A stretch of DNA of 64,000 nt from Erwinia persicina (GTDB lineage Bacteria > Pseudomonadota > Gammaproteobacteria > Enterobacterales > Enterobacteriaceae). Under the pieces are notes generated by a model. That model was not told the DNA's origin and searched no databases. It saw only the letters and a list, made by a program, of their open reading frames with translations. A program made the translations under genes and the position numbers. Positions 55,692-64,000 of this stretch are shown one piece after another (the first letter of the stretch is position 1; every line of letters begins with the position of its first letter). Where the stretch lies: positions 478,269 through 542,268 of the forward strand of contig NZ_JACYMO010000002.1 of NCBI RefSeq assembly GCF_014838825.1, in the 5' to 3' direction.

Positions 55692-56834
55692 ATGTCCATC
55701 CGTCAACTGATTACCAACCGACACACCTTTTTTGGCCGTGGGAGCGTGCAACAGCTGATCCCCCTGCTGAAGGATCCGGCGCTGCCAACCGTGCTGTTTT
55801 GCGGGCAGTCGTTTCTTAACGGCAGTGCCTGGCGGCAGATGAAGGCAGAGCTGGAGCCGCTGCTGTGTGGTATTGAGCGGGTCAGCCATGAAGCTTCCCC
55901 GGACGAGATTGACGCCTGGGCGGCCCGCTGGCGGGGCAAGGCCGCGCGGGTGCTGGCCATTGGTGGCGGAAGCGTACTGGATGCAGCAAAAGCCGTTGCC
56001 GCCCTGAGCCAGCATCCGTTGCCTACCCTGCGCTATCTGGAAAAAGTGGGTGATACCGCCGTCAGCGGGGCCACGCTGCCGCTGATTGCCGTCCCGACCA
56101 CCGCCGGAACCGGTAGCGAAGTCACGCAAAATGCGGTGATCACCGATAAAACCACGCTGAATGTGAAGGCTTCGCTGCGTCATGCGAACTTTGTGCCACC
56201 GGTTGCCGTGCTCGACCCGGACCTGCTGCGCGGGGCCTCTGACCGCGTGCTGGCCTGCTGCGGGATCGACGCCTTTACCCATCTGTTCGAAGCCTATCTC
56301 TCCAACAGCGGTAATGCCTTTACCCGTCAGACGGCCATCAGCGGTATGCAGGCCTTTATGCGCGGCTGGGCGGCCTTTAACCGGAATGACGCAGCGGGAG
56401 ATGAGGCGCGGGAACAGATGATGATGGCGTCATGGCTTGGTGGCCAGAGCCTGAGTATGGCCGGGCTGGGGGTGATCCACGGCATTGCCGGCGAGCTGGG
56501 TGCTATCCGGGATTACCATCATGGGGAAGTGTGTGGCCGCCTGCTACTGCCGTTCCTGCAGATGCTGAGTGAAAGCGATCACCCGCAGCAGGTCGTGCTG
56601 ATGCAACAGCTGGATGCCGCACTGTTTTCCCGGCCAGATGGCTCCCCGGCGTTACGGCTCGCCAGCTGGCTGACCGCCAATGCGATCATGCCCTTCTGGC
56701 AGTCGCCCCCCGCCCTGAGCGCCGGAGATACCGACTGGATCCTGGCGCGATCTAACAGCAAAAACAGCCTGGTGACCTGGAGCAGAGATCAACAGCGCTG
56801 GCTGCTGGAACAGGCCTTCTGCGTGGAAGCATAA
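55692..56834 (+). CDS. iron-containing alcohol dehydrogenase-family protein
   Basis: A group III Fe-ADH-fold protein, 380 residues from the ATG at 55692 (a GTG at 55680 is possible). The dinucleotide-binding motif is AIGGGSVLDAAKAVAA near 96 and PTTAGTGSEVTQNAV follows. Metal-site residues expected at about 190-280 are CCGIDAFTHLFEAYLS and GVIHGIAGELGAIRDYHHGE. The substrate is unknown. It shares the promoter of the lipoprotein gene. Confidence 0.87.
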   Translation: MSIRQLITNRHTFFGRGSVQQLIPLLKDPALPTVLFCGQSFLNGSAWRQMKAELEPLLCGIERVSHEASPDEIDAWAARWRGKAARVLAIGGGSVLDAAKAVAALSQHPLPTLRYLEKVGDTAVSGATLPLIAVPTTAGTGSEVTQNAVITDKTTLNVKASLRHANFVPPVAVLDPDLLRGASDRVLACCGIDAFTHLFEAYLSNSGNAFTRQTAISGMQAFMRGWAAFNRNDAAGDEAREQMMMASWLGGQSLSMAGLGVIHGIAGELGAIRDYHHGEVCGRLLLPFLQMLSESDHPQQVVLMQQLDAALFSRPDGSPALRLASWLTANAIMPFWQSPPALSAGDTDWILARSNSKNSLVTWSRDQQRWLLEQAFCVEA

Positions 56835-56913
56835 GCGTCGGGTGATGCGGGTCTGAAACATCCCGCAGCCACGGCGTCAGTATGCGGACAGAGTGGCCGT
56901 CAGCAGGTAAGGC

Positions 56914-56972
56914 AAAAGGGCTGACCGCTACCGCGATCGGCCTCCTGTGTTTCCTGCTGCGCCGGTCAGCCC
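56914..56972 (-). terminator. stem-loop after the chemoreceptor gene
   Basis: GGGCTGACCG (56918-56927) pairs with CGGTCAGCCC (56963-56972) with a 35-base loop that can fold further. On the minus strand it is followed by TTTT. It ends the mcp transcript. Confidence 0.5.
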
Positions 56973-56979
56973 GTCCGGT

Positions 56980-58635
56980 TTAGAAGGAACTCCAGTTATC
57001 ATCTACTGCAGCGGCGGCGGGTTTTGCCAGCCGGGCTGCCGGTGCAATGGCCGGAACTTTCTTCGCTGCCAGCTCCACCGGAACGCGGCGGTCGGCCTGA
57101 AGGCGGAATGCCGAGACCAGCTGGTTCAGTGTGGATGCCTGCTCCTGCAACGACTGCGAGGCCGCTGAGGCTTCTTCCACCAGCGCGGCATTCTGCTGGG
57201 TCACGGTATCCATCTGACCAATCGCCAGATGCACCTGCTCAATACCCTGGCTCTGTTCCGTGGTGGCAGCCGCCATTTCCCCGACAATATCGGCAACCTG
57301 ACGAATTGACCCCTGCACTTTCGCCATATTCTCGCCCACGTCTGCCGCCTGCACCGAACCGCTTTCCACCAGCTGCGCCGAGGTGGCAATCAGATCTTTA
57401 ATTTCGCGCGCCGCCGTAGAGGAACGCTGCGCCAGGTTGCGCACTTCGCTGGCGACCACCGCAAAACCGCGCCCCTGCTCCCCGGCACGGGCAGCTTCTA
57501 CCGCCGCGTTCAGCGCCAGAATATTGGTCTGGAAGGCGATGCCTTCGATCAGCCCGGTGATATCAGAGATTTTGCTGGAGCTGGTTTTAATTTTTTCCAT
57601 TGTTCCGACCATCGCCGCGACAGCATTGCCGCTGTGGACAGACAGGTCGTTAGCGGTGCTGGCGAGCGAACTCGCCTGGCGGGCATTTTCAGCGCTCTGT
57701 TTCACCGTATCGTTAAGGGTACTGATACTGGCTGAGGTCTGCTCCAGAGAGGCCGCCTGCTCTTCAGTACGTGCCGAAAGATCTTCATTACCCGCAGCAA
57801 TCTGGGTTGAGGCAGAACTGACCGACTGGGCGGAAGAAGTCACCGACCCCAGTACGCCGGAGACGCGGGCCATCAGGCTGTTAAACGCGGCGGCCGTTTT
57901 ACCAATTTCGTCGTTGCGCGTGGCATCTGCCTGCTTGCTGAGATCGAGCGACTCGCTGACCAGCACCATCAGGTTCTGCATACCGTTCAGGCTGTTACGC
58001 ACGCTGAAAATGGTTTTGATCGCCAGCAGCCCCAGCACGATAATCGCCGTGCCGGAGAAAATCATTACCCCCCAGAACACGTTGCCGTAGATCTCCGTAT
58101 TCTCCCGGCGCAGCTCATTACTGGCATCGATATTCAGTTGGATCTGAGCCTGCAGGCCTGCTGATAACTTACGGACGGCAGCCCCCACCCCGCTTTCACC
58201 CTGCAGCAGCGGCAGCGAACGGGCGTCGTCATGCGAACGAGACGCAGTGATAAATTCTGGCAGAGCAGCCTGAATCAGCGTAATGCTGTTCAGCGCATCC
58301 TGCGTCATAGCGCGATCCGTATCGTTGGAAATATCATTGGCCAGATAGTAATCGGTCAGGGTTTTTAACTGGCCGATAATCTGCTCAATTTTAGTCTCAA
58401 CTGCAGGCTGTTTGCTGCTGTCGTTTTCACTCTGATGCTCATACAGCGCCAGACGCAGCTCACTGGCGGCACCGATAGTTTTATCCAGATCTTTGATGCT
58501 GGGAATGGCGTTAACCTGCACAAACTCAAAGCGCGACTGGAAGCCGCTTAATGCCGAGAGGGAATACGCCGACAGCGCGATTAACGACAGCGCCAGTAAG
58601 ATGAAAATGACGAACAGCCTTTTGGTAATGGTCAT
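56980..58635 (-). CDS. methyl-accepting chemotaxis protein
   Basis: A transmembrane chemoreceptor, 551 residues from the ATG at 58635 (MTITKRLFVIFILLALSLIA), behind AGGGG. It has a first helix at 7-30, a periplasmic four-helix-bundle-like sensor domain (about 35-190), a second helix at about 192-215, a HAMP domain and the cytoplasmic signalling domain. The hairpin tip is EGIAFQTNILALNAAVEAARAGEQGRGFAVVASEVRNLAQRSS. It ends in NWSSF, a CheR/CheB docking pentapeptide close to the NWETF of Tar/Tsr. The ligand is unknown. Confidence 0.92.
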   Translation of the reverse strand: MTITKRLFVIFILLALSLIALSAYSLSALSGFQSRFEFVQVNAIPSIKDLDKTIGAASELRLALYEHQSENDSSKQPAVETKIEQIIGQLKTLTDYYLANDISNDTDRAMTQDALNSITLIQAALPEFITASRSHDDARSLPLLQGESGVGAAVRKLSAGLQAQIQLNIDASNELRRENTEIYGNVFWGVMIFSGTAIIVLGLLAIKTIFSVRNSLNGMQNLMVLVSESLDLSKQADATRNDEIGKTAAAFNSLMARVSGVLGSVTSSAQSVSSASTQIAAGNEDLSARTEEQAASLEQTSASISTLNDTVKQSAENARQASSLASTANDLSVHSGNAVAAMVGTMEKIKTSSSKISDITGLIEGIAFQTNILALNAAVEAARAGEQGRGFAVVASEVRNLAQRSSTAAREIKDLIATSAQLVESGSVQAADVGENMAKVQGSIRQVADIVGEMAAATTEQSQGIEQVHLAIGQMDTVTQQNAALVEEASAASQSLQEQASTLNQLVSAFRLQADRRVPVELAAKKVPAIAPAARLAKPAAAAVDDNWSSF

Positions 58636-58696
58636 GCTGAATCCCCTGAAGATATGCAGATTTTCTGGCCGATCTGTGTCGGCCATCAAAGCAGGG

Positions 58697-58724
58697 TTAT
58701 CGGTCATTCAGCGACGTAACTTTA
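58697..58724 (-). promoter_or_regulatory. sigma-28 (FliA) promoter of the chemoreceptor gene
   Basis: On the minus strand TAAAGTTA is followed after 12 bases by ACCGATAA; the consensus is TAAAGTTT-N11-GCCGATAA. There are two mismatches and one extra spacer base. The start would lie about 50 bases before the ATG. Confidence 0.6.
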
Positions 58725-58760
58725 TCCATTCCCGGTTTCTTTCGTGTTTATTTTCTGTCG

Positions 58761-60347
58761 TCAGGTGACGGGGGCGCTGGCCTCCGCTAACCATCCCGGC
58801 CGCATTTCCGGTACGGAGCGCAGCAGTCGGGCGGTGTAATCATCCAGTGGGTCAGTGAACACCTGCTCCAGCCGCCCCTGCCGTACCACCCGACCGTGAC
58901 GCAGCACCATGACCTCATCCGCCACCGCCCTGACCACGTGCAGATCGTGAGTGATAAACAACAGCGACACCCCGGTCTCTGCCTGCAACTTTTTCAGCAG
59001 TACCAGCACGTCGCGTCCGACCAGCGGATCGAGGGCCGAGGTCGGTTCATCGCAGACGATAAGCGATGGTTCTACCGCCAGCGCGCGGGCGATGCAGACG
59101 CGCTGTTTTTGCCCCCCGGAAAGCGCATGCGGATAGCGCCCGGCGAACAGCGGTGACAGCCCGACTTTTTCCAGCAGCTCTGTCACCCTGGCTTCGCGCT
59201 GCGGCGCGGAGAGTCCCGTCAGGCAGACCATAGCCCGCTCGATCTGCAGCCCGATGGTCAGACGCGGATTCAGTGCCGTATCAGGGTGCTGATGGATCAT
59301 CTGCACCTGCTGCATCTGCTGCCGCGAACGCTGGCGTAACTGCGGCGGCAATCGCTGGCCGTTAAAGGTGATCTCGCCCTCAGACGGAGACACCAGCCCG
59401 CAGACCGCCCGGCCAAGCGTGGACTTGCCCGCCCCGGACTCGCCGATCAGCGCCAGCGTGCGTCCGCGCCCGATCGTGAGCGTTACCGCGTGGATCACCG
59501 GGTCATCGTGATAGTGGATACTGATATCGCGCGCGCTGAGCAGCGGCAGTGTCGCACTGCGTGGCTCATGCGGCTCACCGTGGCTGTGTAACAGATCGCG
59601 GGTGTAGGCTTCGGCAGGCTCTGCCAGCAGGGTCGCCGTCTCTCCGCTTTCCACCTCACGGCCGTGCCGCAGCACCATAATGCGCTGACTGAGCTGGGCG
59701 ACCACCGCCAGATCGTGGCTGATATACAGCGCGGCCACACCGGTTAACCGGATAACCTGCTGGATGGCCTTCAGCACTTCCAGCTGGGTGGTGACATCCA
59801 GCGCGGTGGTGGGTTCATCAAAAACAATCAGCTCCGGCCCGGCGCAGATGGCCATCGCGATCATCGCCCGCTGAAGCTGACCGCCGGACACCTGGTGTGG
59901 GTAACGATGGAAAAAGGCCTCCGGCTGCGGTAGCTGCAGCTGGGCAAAGATCTCTACGGCGCGGCGGATAGCGGTCTGCCGGTTAAAGACCCGGTGGCGG
60001 AGGGCACTTTCAATCACCTGTTCGCCGATTTTTTTCGCCGGGTTAAACGCGGCGCTGGCCGACTGCGCCACATAAGCAATTTTAGCCCCGCGGATCCTGC
60101 GCCACTGACGCTCAGACAGTCCGGTGAGCGTCTGCCCGGCAAAGTGGATCTGCCCGCCGCTCAGGGTCATGCCATGACGAAAGTGGCCGAGCACCGCCTG
60201 ACCGATCGTCGACTTGCCGGCCCCAGACTCCCCAATCAGTCCCAGTACCTCACCTTTGCGCAGGGTAAAGGTGATATCGTCCACCAGCACGGCATGACCG
60301 GCGGTGACACGCAGTTTTTCCACGCTTAACAGCGGCTGTTCGTTCAT
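58761..60347 (-). CDS. dual-domain oligopeptide-type ABC transporter ATPase
   Basis: One protein of 528 residues holding both ATPase domains normally encoded as DppD and DppF. The first Walker A is GESGAGKST at 39-47 with signature VSGGQLQRAM, and Walker B is ELIVFDEPTTALD. The second Walker A, again GESGAGKST, is near 305, with signature LSGGQKQRVC and Walker [14 protein letters not shown]. The fused layout resembles the GsiA/YejF type. It is the last gene of the operon and lies three bases after the permease gene. Confidence 0.92.
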   Translation of the reverse strand: MNEQPLLSVEKLRVTAGHAVLVDDITFTLRKGEVLGLIGESGAGKSTIGQAVLGHFRHGMTLSGGQIHFAGQTLTGLSERQWRRIRGAKIAYVAQSASAAFNPAKKIGEQVIESALRHRVFNRQTAIRRAVEIFAQLQLPQPEAFFHRYPHQVSGGQLQRAMIAMAICAGPELIVFDEPTTALDVTTQLEVLKAIQQVIRLTGVAALYISHDLAVVAQLSQRIMVLRHGREVESGETATLLAEPAEAYTRDLLHSHGEPHEPRSATLPLLSARDISIHYHDDPVIHAVTLTIGRGRTLALIGESGAGKSTLGRAVCGLVSPSEGEITFNGQRLPPQLRQRSRQQMQQVQMIHQHPDTALNPRLTIGLQIERAMVCLTGLSAPQREARVTELLEKVGLSPLFAGRYPHALSGGQKQRVCIARALAVEPSLIVCDEPTSALDPLVGRDVLVLLKKLQAETGVSLLFITHDLHVVRAVADEVMVLRHGRVVRQGRLEQVFTDPLDDYTARLLRSVPEMRPGWLAEASAPVT

Positions 60348-60350
60348 ATT

Positions 60351-61166
60351 CTACTCCTGCCAGCTACGGCTATGCTGGCTTAACAGCCAGTCTGCAACGC
60401 TGTTTAACGCCAGCGCCAGCACGGCAATGGCCGCGCCGGGGATCAGGGCCGCCCATACGCCAAACAGGATGCCGTCTTTATTATCACGCGCCAGCCCGCC
60501 CCAGTCGGCGGTCGGTGGCTGAATGCCCAGCCCGAGGAATGACAGCGCCGACAGAAACAGCAGGATAAAGATAAAGCGCAGGGCAAATTCGGCCACCAGC
60601 GTGGTAAAGGCATTCGGTAAAATTTCGCGCCACAGCACCCAGCCAGGGCGCTCACCGCGCAGGCGGGCAACTTCAATAAACTCCTGAGCGGCAATATCCA
60701 GCGCCAGGGATCGCGCCACGCGCAGCACGCGGGTCGACTCCAGAATTCCCAGTACGGCGACAATCACCGGGATGGTCTTCGGCAACATTGCCAGCACGAC
60801 CAGCGCCAGGATCAGCGTGGGAATGGCCATCAGAATATCGTTGAGTCGGGAGATGAGCTGGTCAACCCAGCCCCGGTAATAACCGGCCAGAAAACCCAGC
60901 GACGTGCCGATGGAAAACGCCAGCAGCGTGGCCACCGCGCTGACGCTGAGTGAGGTCCGCGTGCCCCAGATCAGGCGGGACAGCAGATCGCGCCCGAGAT
61001 TATCCGTCCCCAGCCAGTTTTCGGGGGTCACGCCGCTCCAGGCACTGCCTACCACCTCGCCGGGCGCATAGGGGGCCAGCCACGGTGCCAGCAGCGCGAC
61101 CAGAACAAACAACACCAGCGCGGTGGCACCGGGGAGCACAGCAAGTTTCAGCCTAAACATCCACAT
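60351..61166 (-). CDS. ABC transporter permease (DppC/OppC type)
   Basis: Inner-membrane permease, 271 residues, with an N-terminal helix and five further ones. Family marks are LGTDNLGRDLLSRLIWGTRTSL and the EAA loop EFIEVARLRGERPGWVLWREILPNA; LSFLGLGIQPPTADWGGL follows. It pairs with the DppB-like permease. Confidence 0.92.
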   Translation of the reverse strand: MWMFRLKLAVLPGATALVLFVLVALLAPWLAPYAPGEVVGSAWSGVTPENWLGTDNLGRDLLSRLIWGTRTSLSVSAVATLLAFSIGTSLGFLAGYYRGWVDQLISRLNDILMAIPTLILALVVLAMLPKTIPVIVAVLGILESTRVLRVARSLALDIAAQEFIEVARLRGERPGWVLWREILPNAFTTLVAEFALRFIFILLFLSALSFLGLGIQPPTADWGGLARDNKDGILFGVWAALIPGAAIAVLALALNSVADWLLSQHSRSWQE

Positions 61167-61230
61167 CAGTTCCTTGTCAAACCCCGCCGGCCTGGTTCAG
61201 CACCCGCAGGGGATAAAGCATCGCTATCGG

Positions 61231-62220
61231 TTAGCGGCTGTGGCGCAGGCGCGGATTGGCCAGCAGAGTGACCAGGTCGGCCAGCAGATTCAGCAGAATA
61301 TAAATACCGGCCAGCAGCAGTGCGCAGTCCTGGATCACCGGAATATCGCGCTTGCTGATGCTGTCCACCATGTACTGGCCGAGGCCGGGATAAACAAAGA
61401 CGTTTTCGACGATCACCACGCCCACCATCAGCCAGGCGAGATTTAGCACGATGACGTTGATAATCGGCCCCCAGGCGTTGGGCAGGACATGGCGGAACAG
61501 AATGGCAGAGGGCGACAGCCCTTTCATCAGCGCAGTGTCGACATAGGCCGCATTCTGCGCGCTGACCAGCGCGGCCCGCGTCATATTGCTCATATGGCCG
61601 AGAATGGCAAAGATCAGCGTCATACACGGCAGGGCTATCGCCAGCAGCCTGTCGCCGGGCGACATACCGTCGGCAACGCTGCTGTTGCTGGGCAGCCAGA
61701 ACAGGGTAATGGAGAAAACCAGGATCAGCAGATACCCCGAAAAGAATTCCGGCAGCGACACCGCCGCGCGGGTAAACAGGTTCAGCAGACGGTCAATCCA
61801 GCTTCCCTGATAGCGCGCCGAGACAAAGCCAATCGTTAGCGCCAGCGGCACCGCGACGATGGCGGTGAAAAAGGCCAGCGACAGCGTATTGGCCAGACGA
61901 TCCAGCAGCACCGGCGCTATCGCTTCCCGGCTGGTAAAGCTGTGGCCGAAATCGCCGCGCAGTACCCCGCCCAGCCAGCTGAGATAGCGGCTTACCGCAG
62001 GCTGATCCAGCCCCAGCTGCTGATTCAGTGCCGCCACCGCCTGCGGCGTCGCGGACTGGCCGAGGATGGCCGTCGCCGCATTACCCGGCAGCAGCTGAAT
62101 ACCGGCAAAAATCAGTATCGACACCAGCCACAGCATCACCACGCCCGCCAGCAGACGCTGGCCGGTCAGTTTTAACAGAGGAAAGTGGCCCTTCCCCCGA
62201 CGTTCACGGAGTTCACTCAT
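61231..62220 (-). CDS. ABC transporter permease (DppB/OppB type)
   Basis: Inner-membrane permease, 329 residues, about six helices. The N-terminal LLPGNAATAILGQSATPQAVAALNQQLGLDQP and LSWLGGVLRGDFGHSFTSREAI are DppB-family blocks; the EAA loop is KGLSPSAILFRHVLPNAWGPI. It begins six bases after the binding-protein gene. A 64-base spacer separates it from the next permease gene. Confidence 0.92.
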   Translation of the reverse strand: MSELRERRGKGHFPLLKLTGQRLLAGVVMLWLVSILIFAGIQLLPGNAATAILGQSATPQAVAALNQQLGLDQPAVSRYLSWLGGVLRGDFGHSFTSREAIAPVLLDRLANTLSLAFFTAIVAVPLALTIGFVSARYQGSWIDRLLNLFTRAAVSLPEFFSGYLLILVFSITLFWLPSNSSVADGMSPGDRLLAIALPCMTLIFAILGHMSNMTRAALVSAQNAAYVDTALMKGLSPSAILFRHVLPNAWGPIINVIVLNLAWLMVGVVIVENVFVYPGLGQYMVDSISKRDIPVIQDCALLLAGIYILLNLLADLVTLLANPRLRHSR

Positions 62221-62226
62221 CAGCGC

Positions 62227-63771
62227 TTATGCAAACCACACTTTTTCTGCCGCGCGATTACCGCTCATGGTAAAGCCCGGAATGGCCACAAAGCCCTGAA
62301 TTTTACTGCTGGCGGCATCCAGTGCATCGGCATACAGCGGAATGATTTCGCTGCCCTTCTCCACCAGCATGACCTGGATATCATGGTAGATCTGGCGGCG
62401 TTTCTGTTCGTCCTGTTCGCCGCGTGCGGCCGTCACCAGCTGATCAAACGCCGGCTCCTTCCACTGTGACTCATTCCACGGAGCGTTACTGGTGAAGACC
62501 AGCGACAGGAGCGCATCTGCCGTCGGGCGCAGCGACCAGTTGGACGAGACAAACGGCTTTTTCATCCAGACATTATCCCAGAACGCATCGTCCGGCACGC
62601 GTTCGACCTTCAATGGAATGCCCGCCCGCTCAGCGGAATTCTGATAGAGCTGTCCGGCATCCACGGCCCCCGGGAAGCCCGCCTCAGCGACAGATAACAC
62701 CAGAGGGCCACTGAAGCCGGCTTTCTGCCAGTGATATTTGGCTTTTTCCGGGTCATACGGACGCTGTGGAATATCTTTGGCAAAGTACGGACTGGAAGGG
62801 AAGATCGGGTTATCGTTCGCCACCGTGCCATAACCGCCGAGCACGGTTTTGATCATCTGTTCGCGATCGATGGCATATTTCAGCGCCAGACGACCATCCA
62901 GGGAGTTAAAAGGTGCGGCGGTTGCCAGGCCCGGGAAGGTGAAAATCTGGCTGTCGCGCGAGCGCAGCAGCTGGATAGACGGCATATTTTTCAGGCGGTC
63001 AACAATACGCGGATTCACACGGTTAATCAGATGCGCAGAGCCGCTGGCAAGGGCCGCGACACGCGCCGTGGAGTCACTCATCGCCAGCGTTTCAACCGAA
63101 TCCACGTGCCCACGGGCCGGGTTCCAGTGGTTCGGGTTGCGCTTCACCAGCGCACGCACACCGGGCTTAAAGCTTTCCAGAATAAACGCCCCGGTGCCGA
63201 TCCCTTTATCAAAACTCTCATTCTCTGCAGTGATGGCAAAGTGGACATCACTCAGTAGCGCAATGAATTCGACGTTCGGCTCTTTCAGCTTAATCGTCAC
63301 CTGATGGGGTGCCGTAGCTTCAAGGGATACCACCGGTTCCAGATAGCCTTTCACTGAAGAGCTGGATTTTTCATCACGATGATGGTTAAGCGAATAGACC
63401 ACATCTTTTGCCGTCAGGCTGCGGCCATCATGAAACTGTACGCCCTGGCGAATCGTCAGCACCCAGGTCTTGCTGCCGTCGCTGGTCTCCCAGCGCTCGG
63501 CCAGCGACGGGGTGATTTTGCCGTTTTCATCGACTTCAGCCAGGCAGTTGAACAACTGGGAACCGACAAAGTACATATAGGATTCAAACCAGAACGCCGG
63601 GTCAAGACGGTCGGTACTGGAGCCGTTATCCATGCCCACAATCAGGTGGCCGCCTTTTTTTGGCGTGGCGGGCACGGTTTCCGCCGCCCAGAGAGAGTGC
63701 AGCGGCAGGCTGGAACAGGCTGCGGCGACAGAGAGAGCCCCGGTAGTTTTGATAAAGTCGCGACGATTCAT
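62227..63771 (-). CDS. family 5 extracellular solute-binding protein with Tat-like signal
   Basis: Peptide/nickel-type substrate-binding protein, 514 residues. It begins MNRRDFIKTTGALSVAAA, with a twin-arginine motif (RRDFIK) and a weakly hydrophobic core, then ends the signal at SLWA. The binding-protein signature is in TPSLAERWETSDGSKTWVLTIRQGVQFHDGRSLTAKDV. The ligand is not clear. Export by Tat would mean folding in the cytosol, perhaps with a cofactor or for speed. It follows a homocysteine S-methyltransferase gene by 60 bases. Confidence 0.9.
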   Translation of the reverse strand: MNRRDFIKTTGALSVAAACSSLPLHSLWAAETVPATPKKGGHLIVGMDNGSSTDRLDPAFWFESYMYFVGSQLFNCLAEVDENGKITPSLAERWETSDGSKTWVLTIRQGVQFHDGRSLTAKDVVYSLNHHRDEKSSSSVKGYLEPVVSLEATAPHQVTIKLKEPNVEFIALLSDVHFAITAENESFDKGIGTGAFILESFKPGVRALVKRNPNHWNPARGHVDSVETLAMSDSTARVAALASGSAHLINRVNPRIVDRLKNMPSIQLLRSRDSQIFTFPGLATAAPFNSLDGRLALKYAIDREQMIKTVLGGYGTVANDNPIFPSSPYFAKDIPQRPYDPEKAKYHWQKAGFSGPLVLSVAEAGFPGAVDAGQLYQNSAERAGIPLKVERVPDDAFWDNVWMKKPFVSSNWSLRPTADALLSLVFTSNAPWNESQWKEPAFDQLVTAARGEQDEQKRRQIYHDIQVMLVEKGSEIIPLYADALDAASSKIQGFVAIPGFTMSGNRAAEKVWFA

Positions 63772-63831
63772 AATGGTGTGTTTCCTGATTTTTATTGTTG
63801 TTTTCCGCCACAGCGGTAGAAGATCGGGTGT

Positions 63832-64000
63832 TTACTTCAGTGCTGATGCCAGGCGTTGAATATGCTCCGGGCCAATACCGCAGCAGCCGCCGACCAGCGT
63901 CGCTCCCGCAGCCACCCACTCCTGTGCCCAGTGCAGATAACCTTCCGGGTGAGTATCTTTACGCAAACCACTCAGGCCTTCATTCGCGCCACCGCCGTTA
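63832..64000 (-). CDS. homocysteine S-methyltransferase, 3' part (cut by window edge)
   Basis: Only the last 55 codons are present. They contain GATLVGGCCGIGPEHIQRLA, the C-terminal zinc-binding GGCC motif of homocysteine/selenocysteine methyltransferases (MmuM family), preceded by YLHWAQEWVAAGA. The enzyme makes methionine from homocysteine and S-methylmethionine or a similar methyl donor. The start lies beyond the window. The ABC transporter genes follow it on the same strand. Confidence 0.8.
   Translation of the reverse strand, partial: NGGGANEGLSGLRKDTHPEGYLHWAQEWVAAGATLVGGCCGIGPEHIQRLASALK

Noticed and set aside
1-64000. CRISPR array, insertion sequence, prophage, tRNA or rRNA
   Set aside because: No regular repeat-spacer pattern, transposase, integrase, cloverleaf or rRNA-like sequence was seen; gene order is mostly core chromosome.

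Overview
The window looks like chromosomal DNA of a gamma-proteobacterium of the Enterobacterales. An Erwinia/Pantoea-like (Erwiniaceae) genome is most likely. This rests on the conserved corC-lnt-gltIJKL-leuS-lptE-holA-nadD-rsfS-rlmH-mrdAB-rlpA-dacA-ybeD-lipB-lipA run, with proteins close to those of E. coli, combined with a short-Q-loop CioAB oxidase, an OprB-type porin, a membrane glucose dehydrogenase and an opportunistic ABC transporter cluster. No rRNA, tRNA, insertion sequence, prophage or CRISPR array was seen. The genus is an inference.

Layout. 1-6.3 kb: envelope genes corC and lnt, then the glutamate/aspartate ABC transporter gltIJKL with sigma-54/NtrC-like signals upstream and a SroC-like RNA between gltI and gltJ. 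6.3-20.7 kb: core genes for leucyl-tRNA synthesis, LPS export (lptE), replication (holA), NAD (nadD), ribosome silencing and modification (rsfS, rlmH), cell elongation (mrdA, mrdB, rlpA, dacA) and lipoate (lipB, lipA). 20.8-24.5 kb: tatE, an intact Nit1-type amidase, a GNAT, cspE, pagP and small genes, including a 31-codon membrane peptide behind a consensus PmrA box. 24.6-30.8 kb: a divergent, CRP-linked operon for C4 sugar-acid (threonate/erythronate) breakdown: regulator, dehydrogenase, kinase, decarboxylase, isomerase, permease. 30.9-34.5 kb: two unrecognised proteins, hcxB and a LysE exporter. 34.5-40.3 kb: a long leader and cioAB, a tail-anchored stress protein, a miniature OprB-like protein and a full OprB porin.

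40.3-49.4 kb: the arnBCADTEF lipid A aminoarabinose operon behind a PmrA-box-like site. It runs without an obvious terminator into fetAB (iron export). 49.6-56.9 kb: a PPOX-fold protein, gcd (PQQ glucose dehydrogenase), the TonB-dependent PQQ receptor pqqU (yncD) directly upstream of it, then a Fur/CRP-marked intergenic region and a lipoprotein plus iron-alcohol-dehydrogenase pair. 57-58.7 kb: a chemoreceptor with a sigma-28-like promoter. 58.8-64 kb: a dipeptide-type ABC transporter with a Tat-like binding protein, following the 3' end of a homocysteine S-methyltransferase gene that is cut by the window edge.

Themes that link the genes are outer-membrane remodelling (lptE, pagP, arn, the small PmrA-box peptide), iron (fetAB, Fur-like boxes) and periplasmic PQQ-dependent sugar oxidation (pqqU-gcd).
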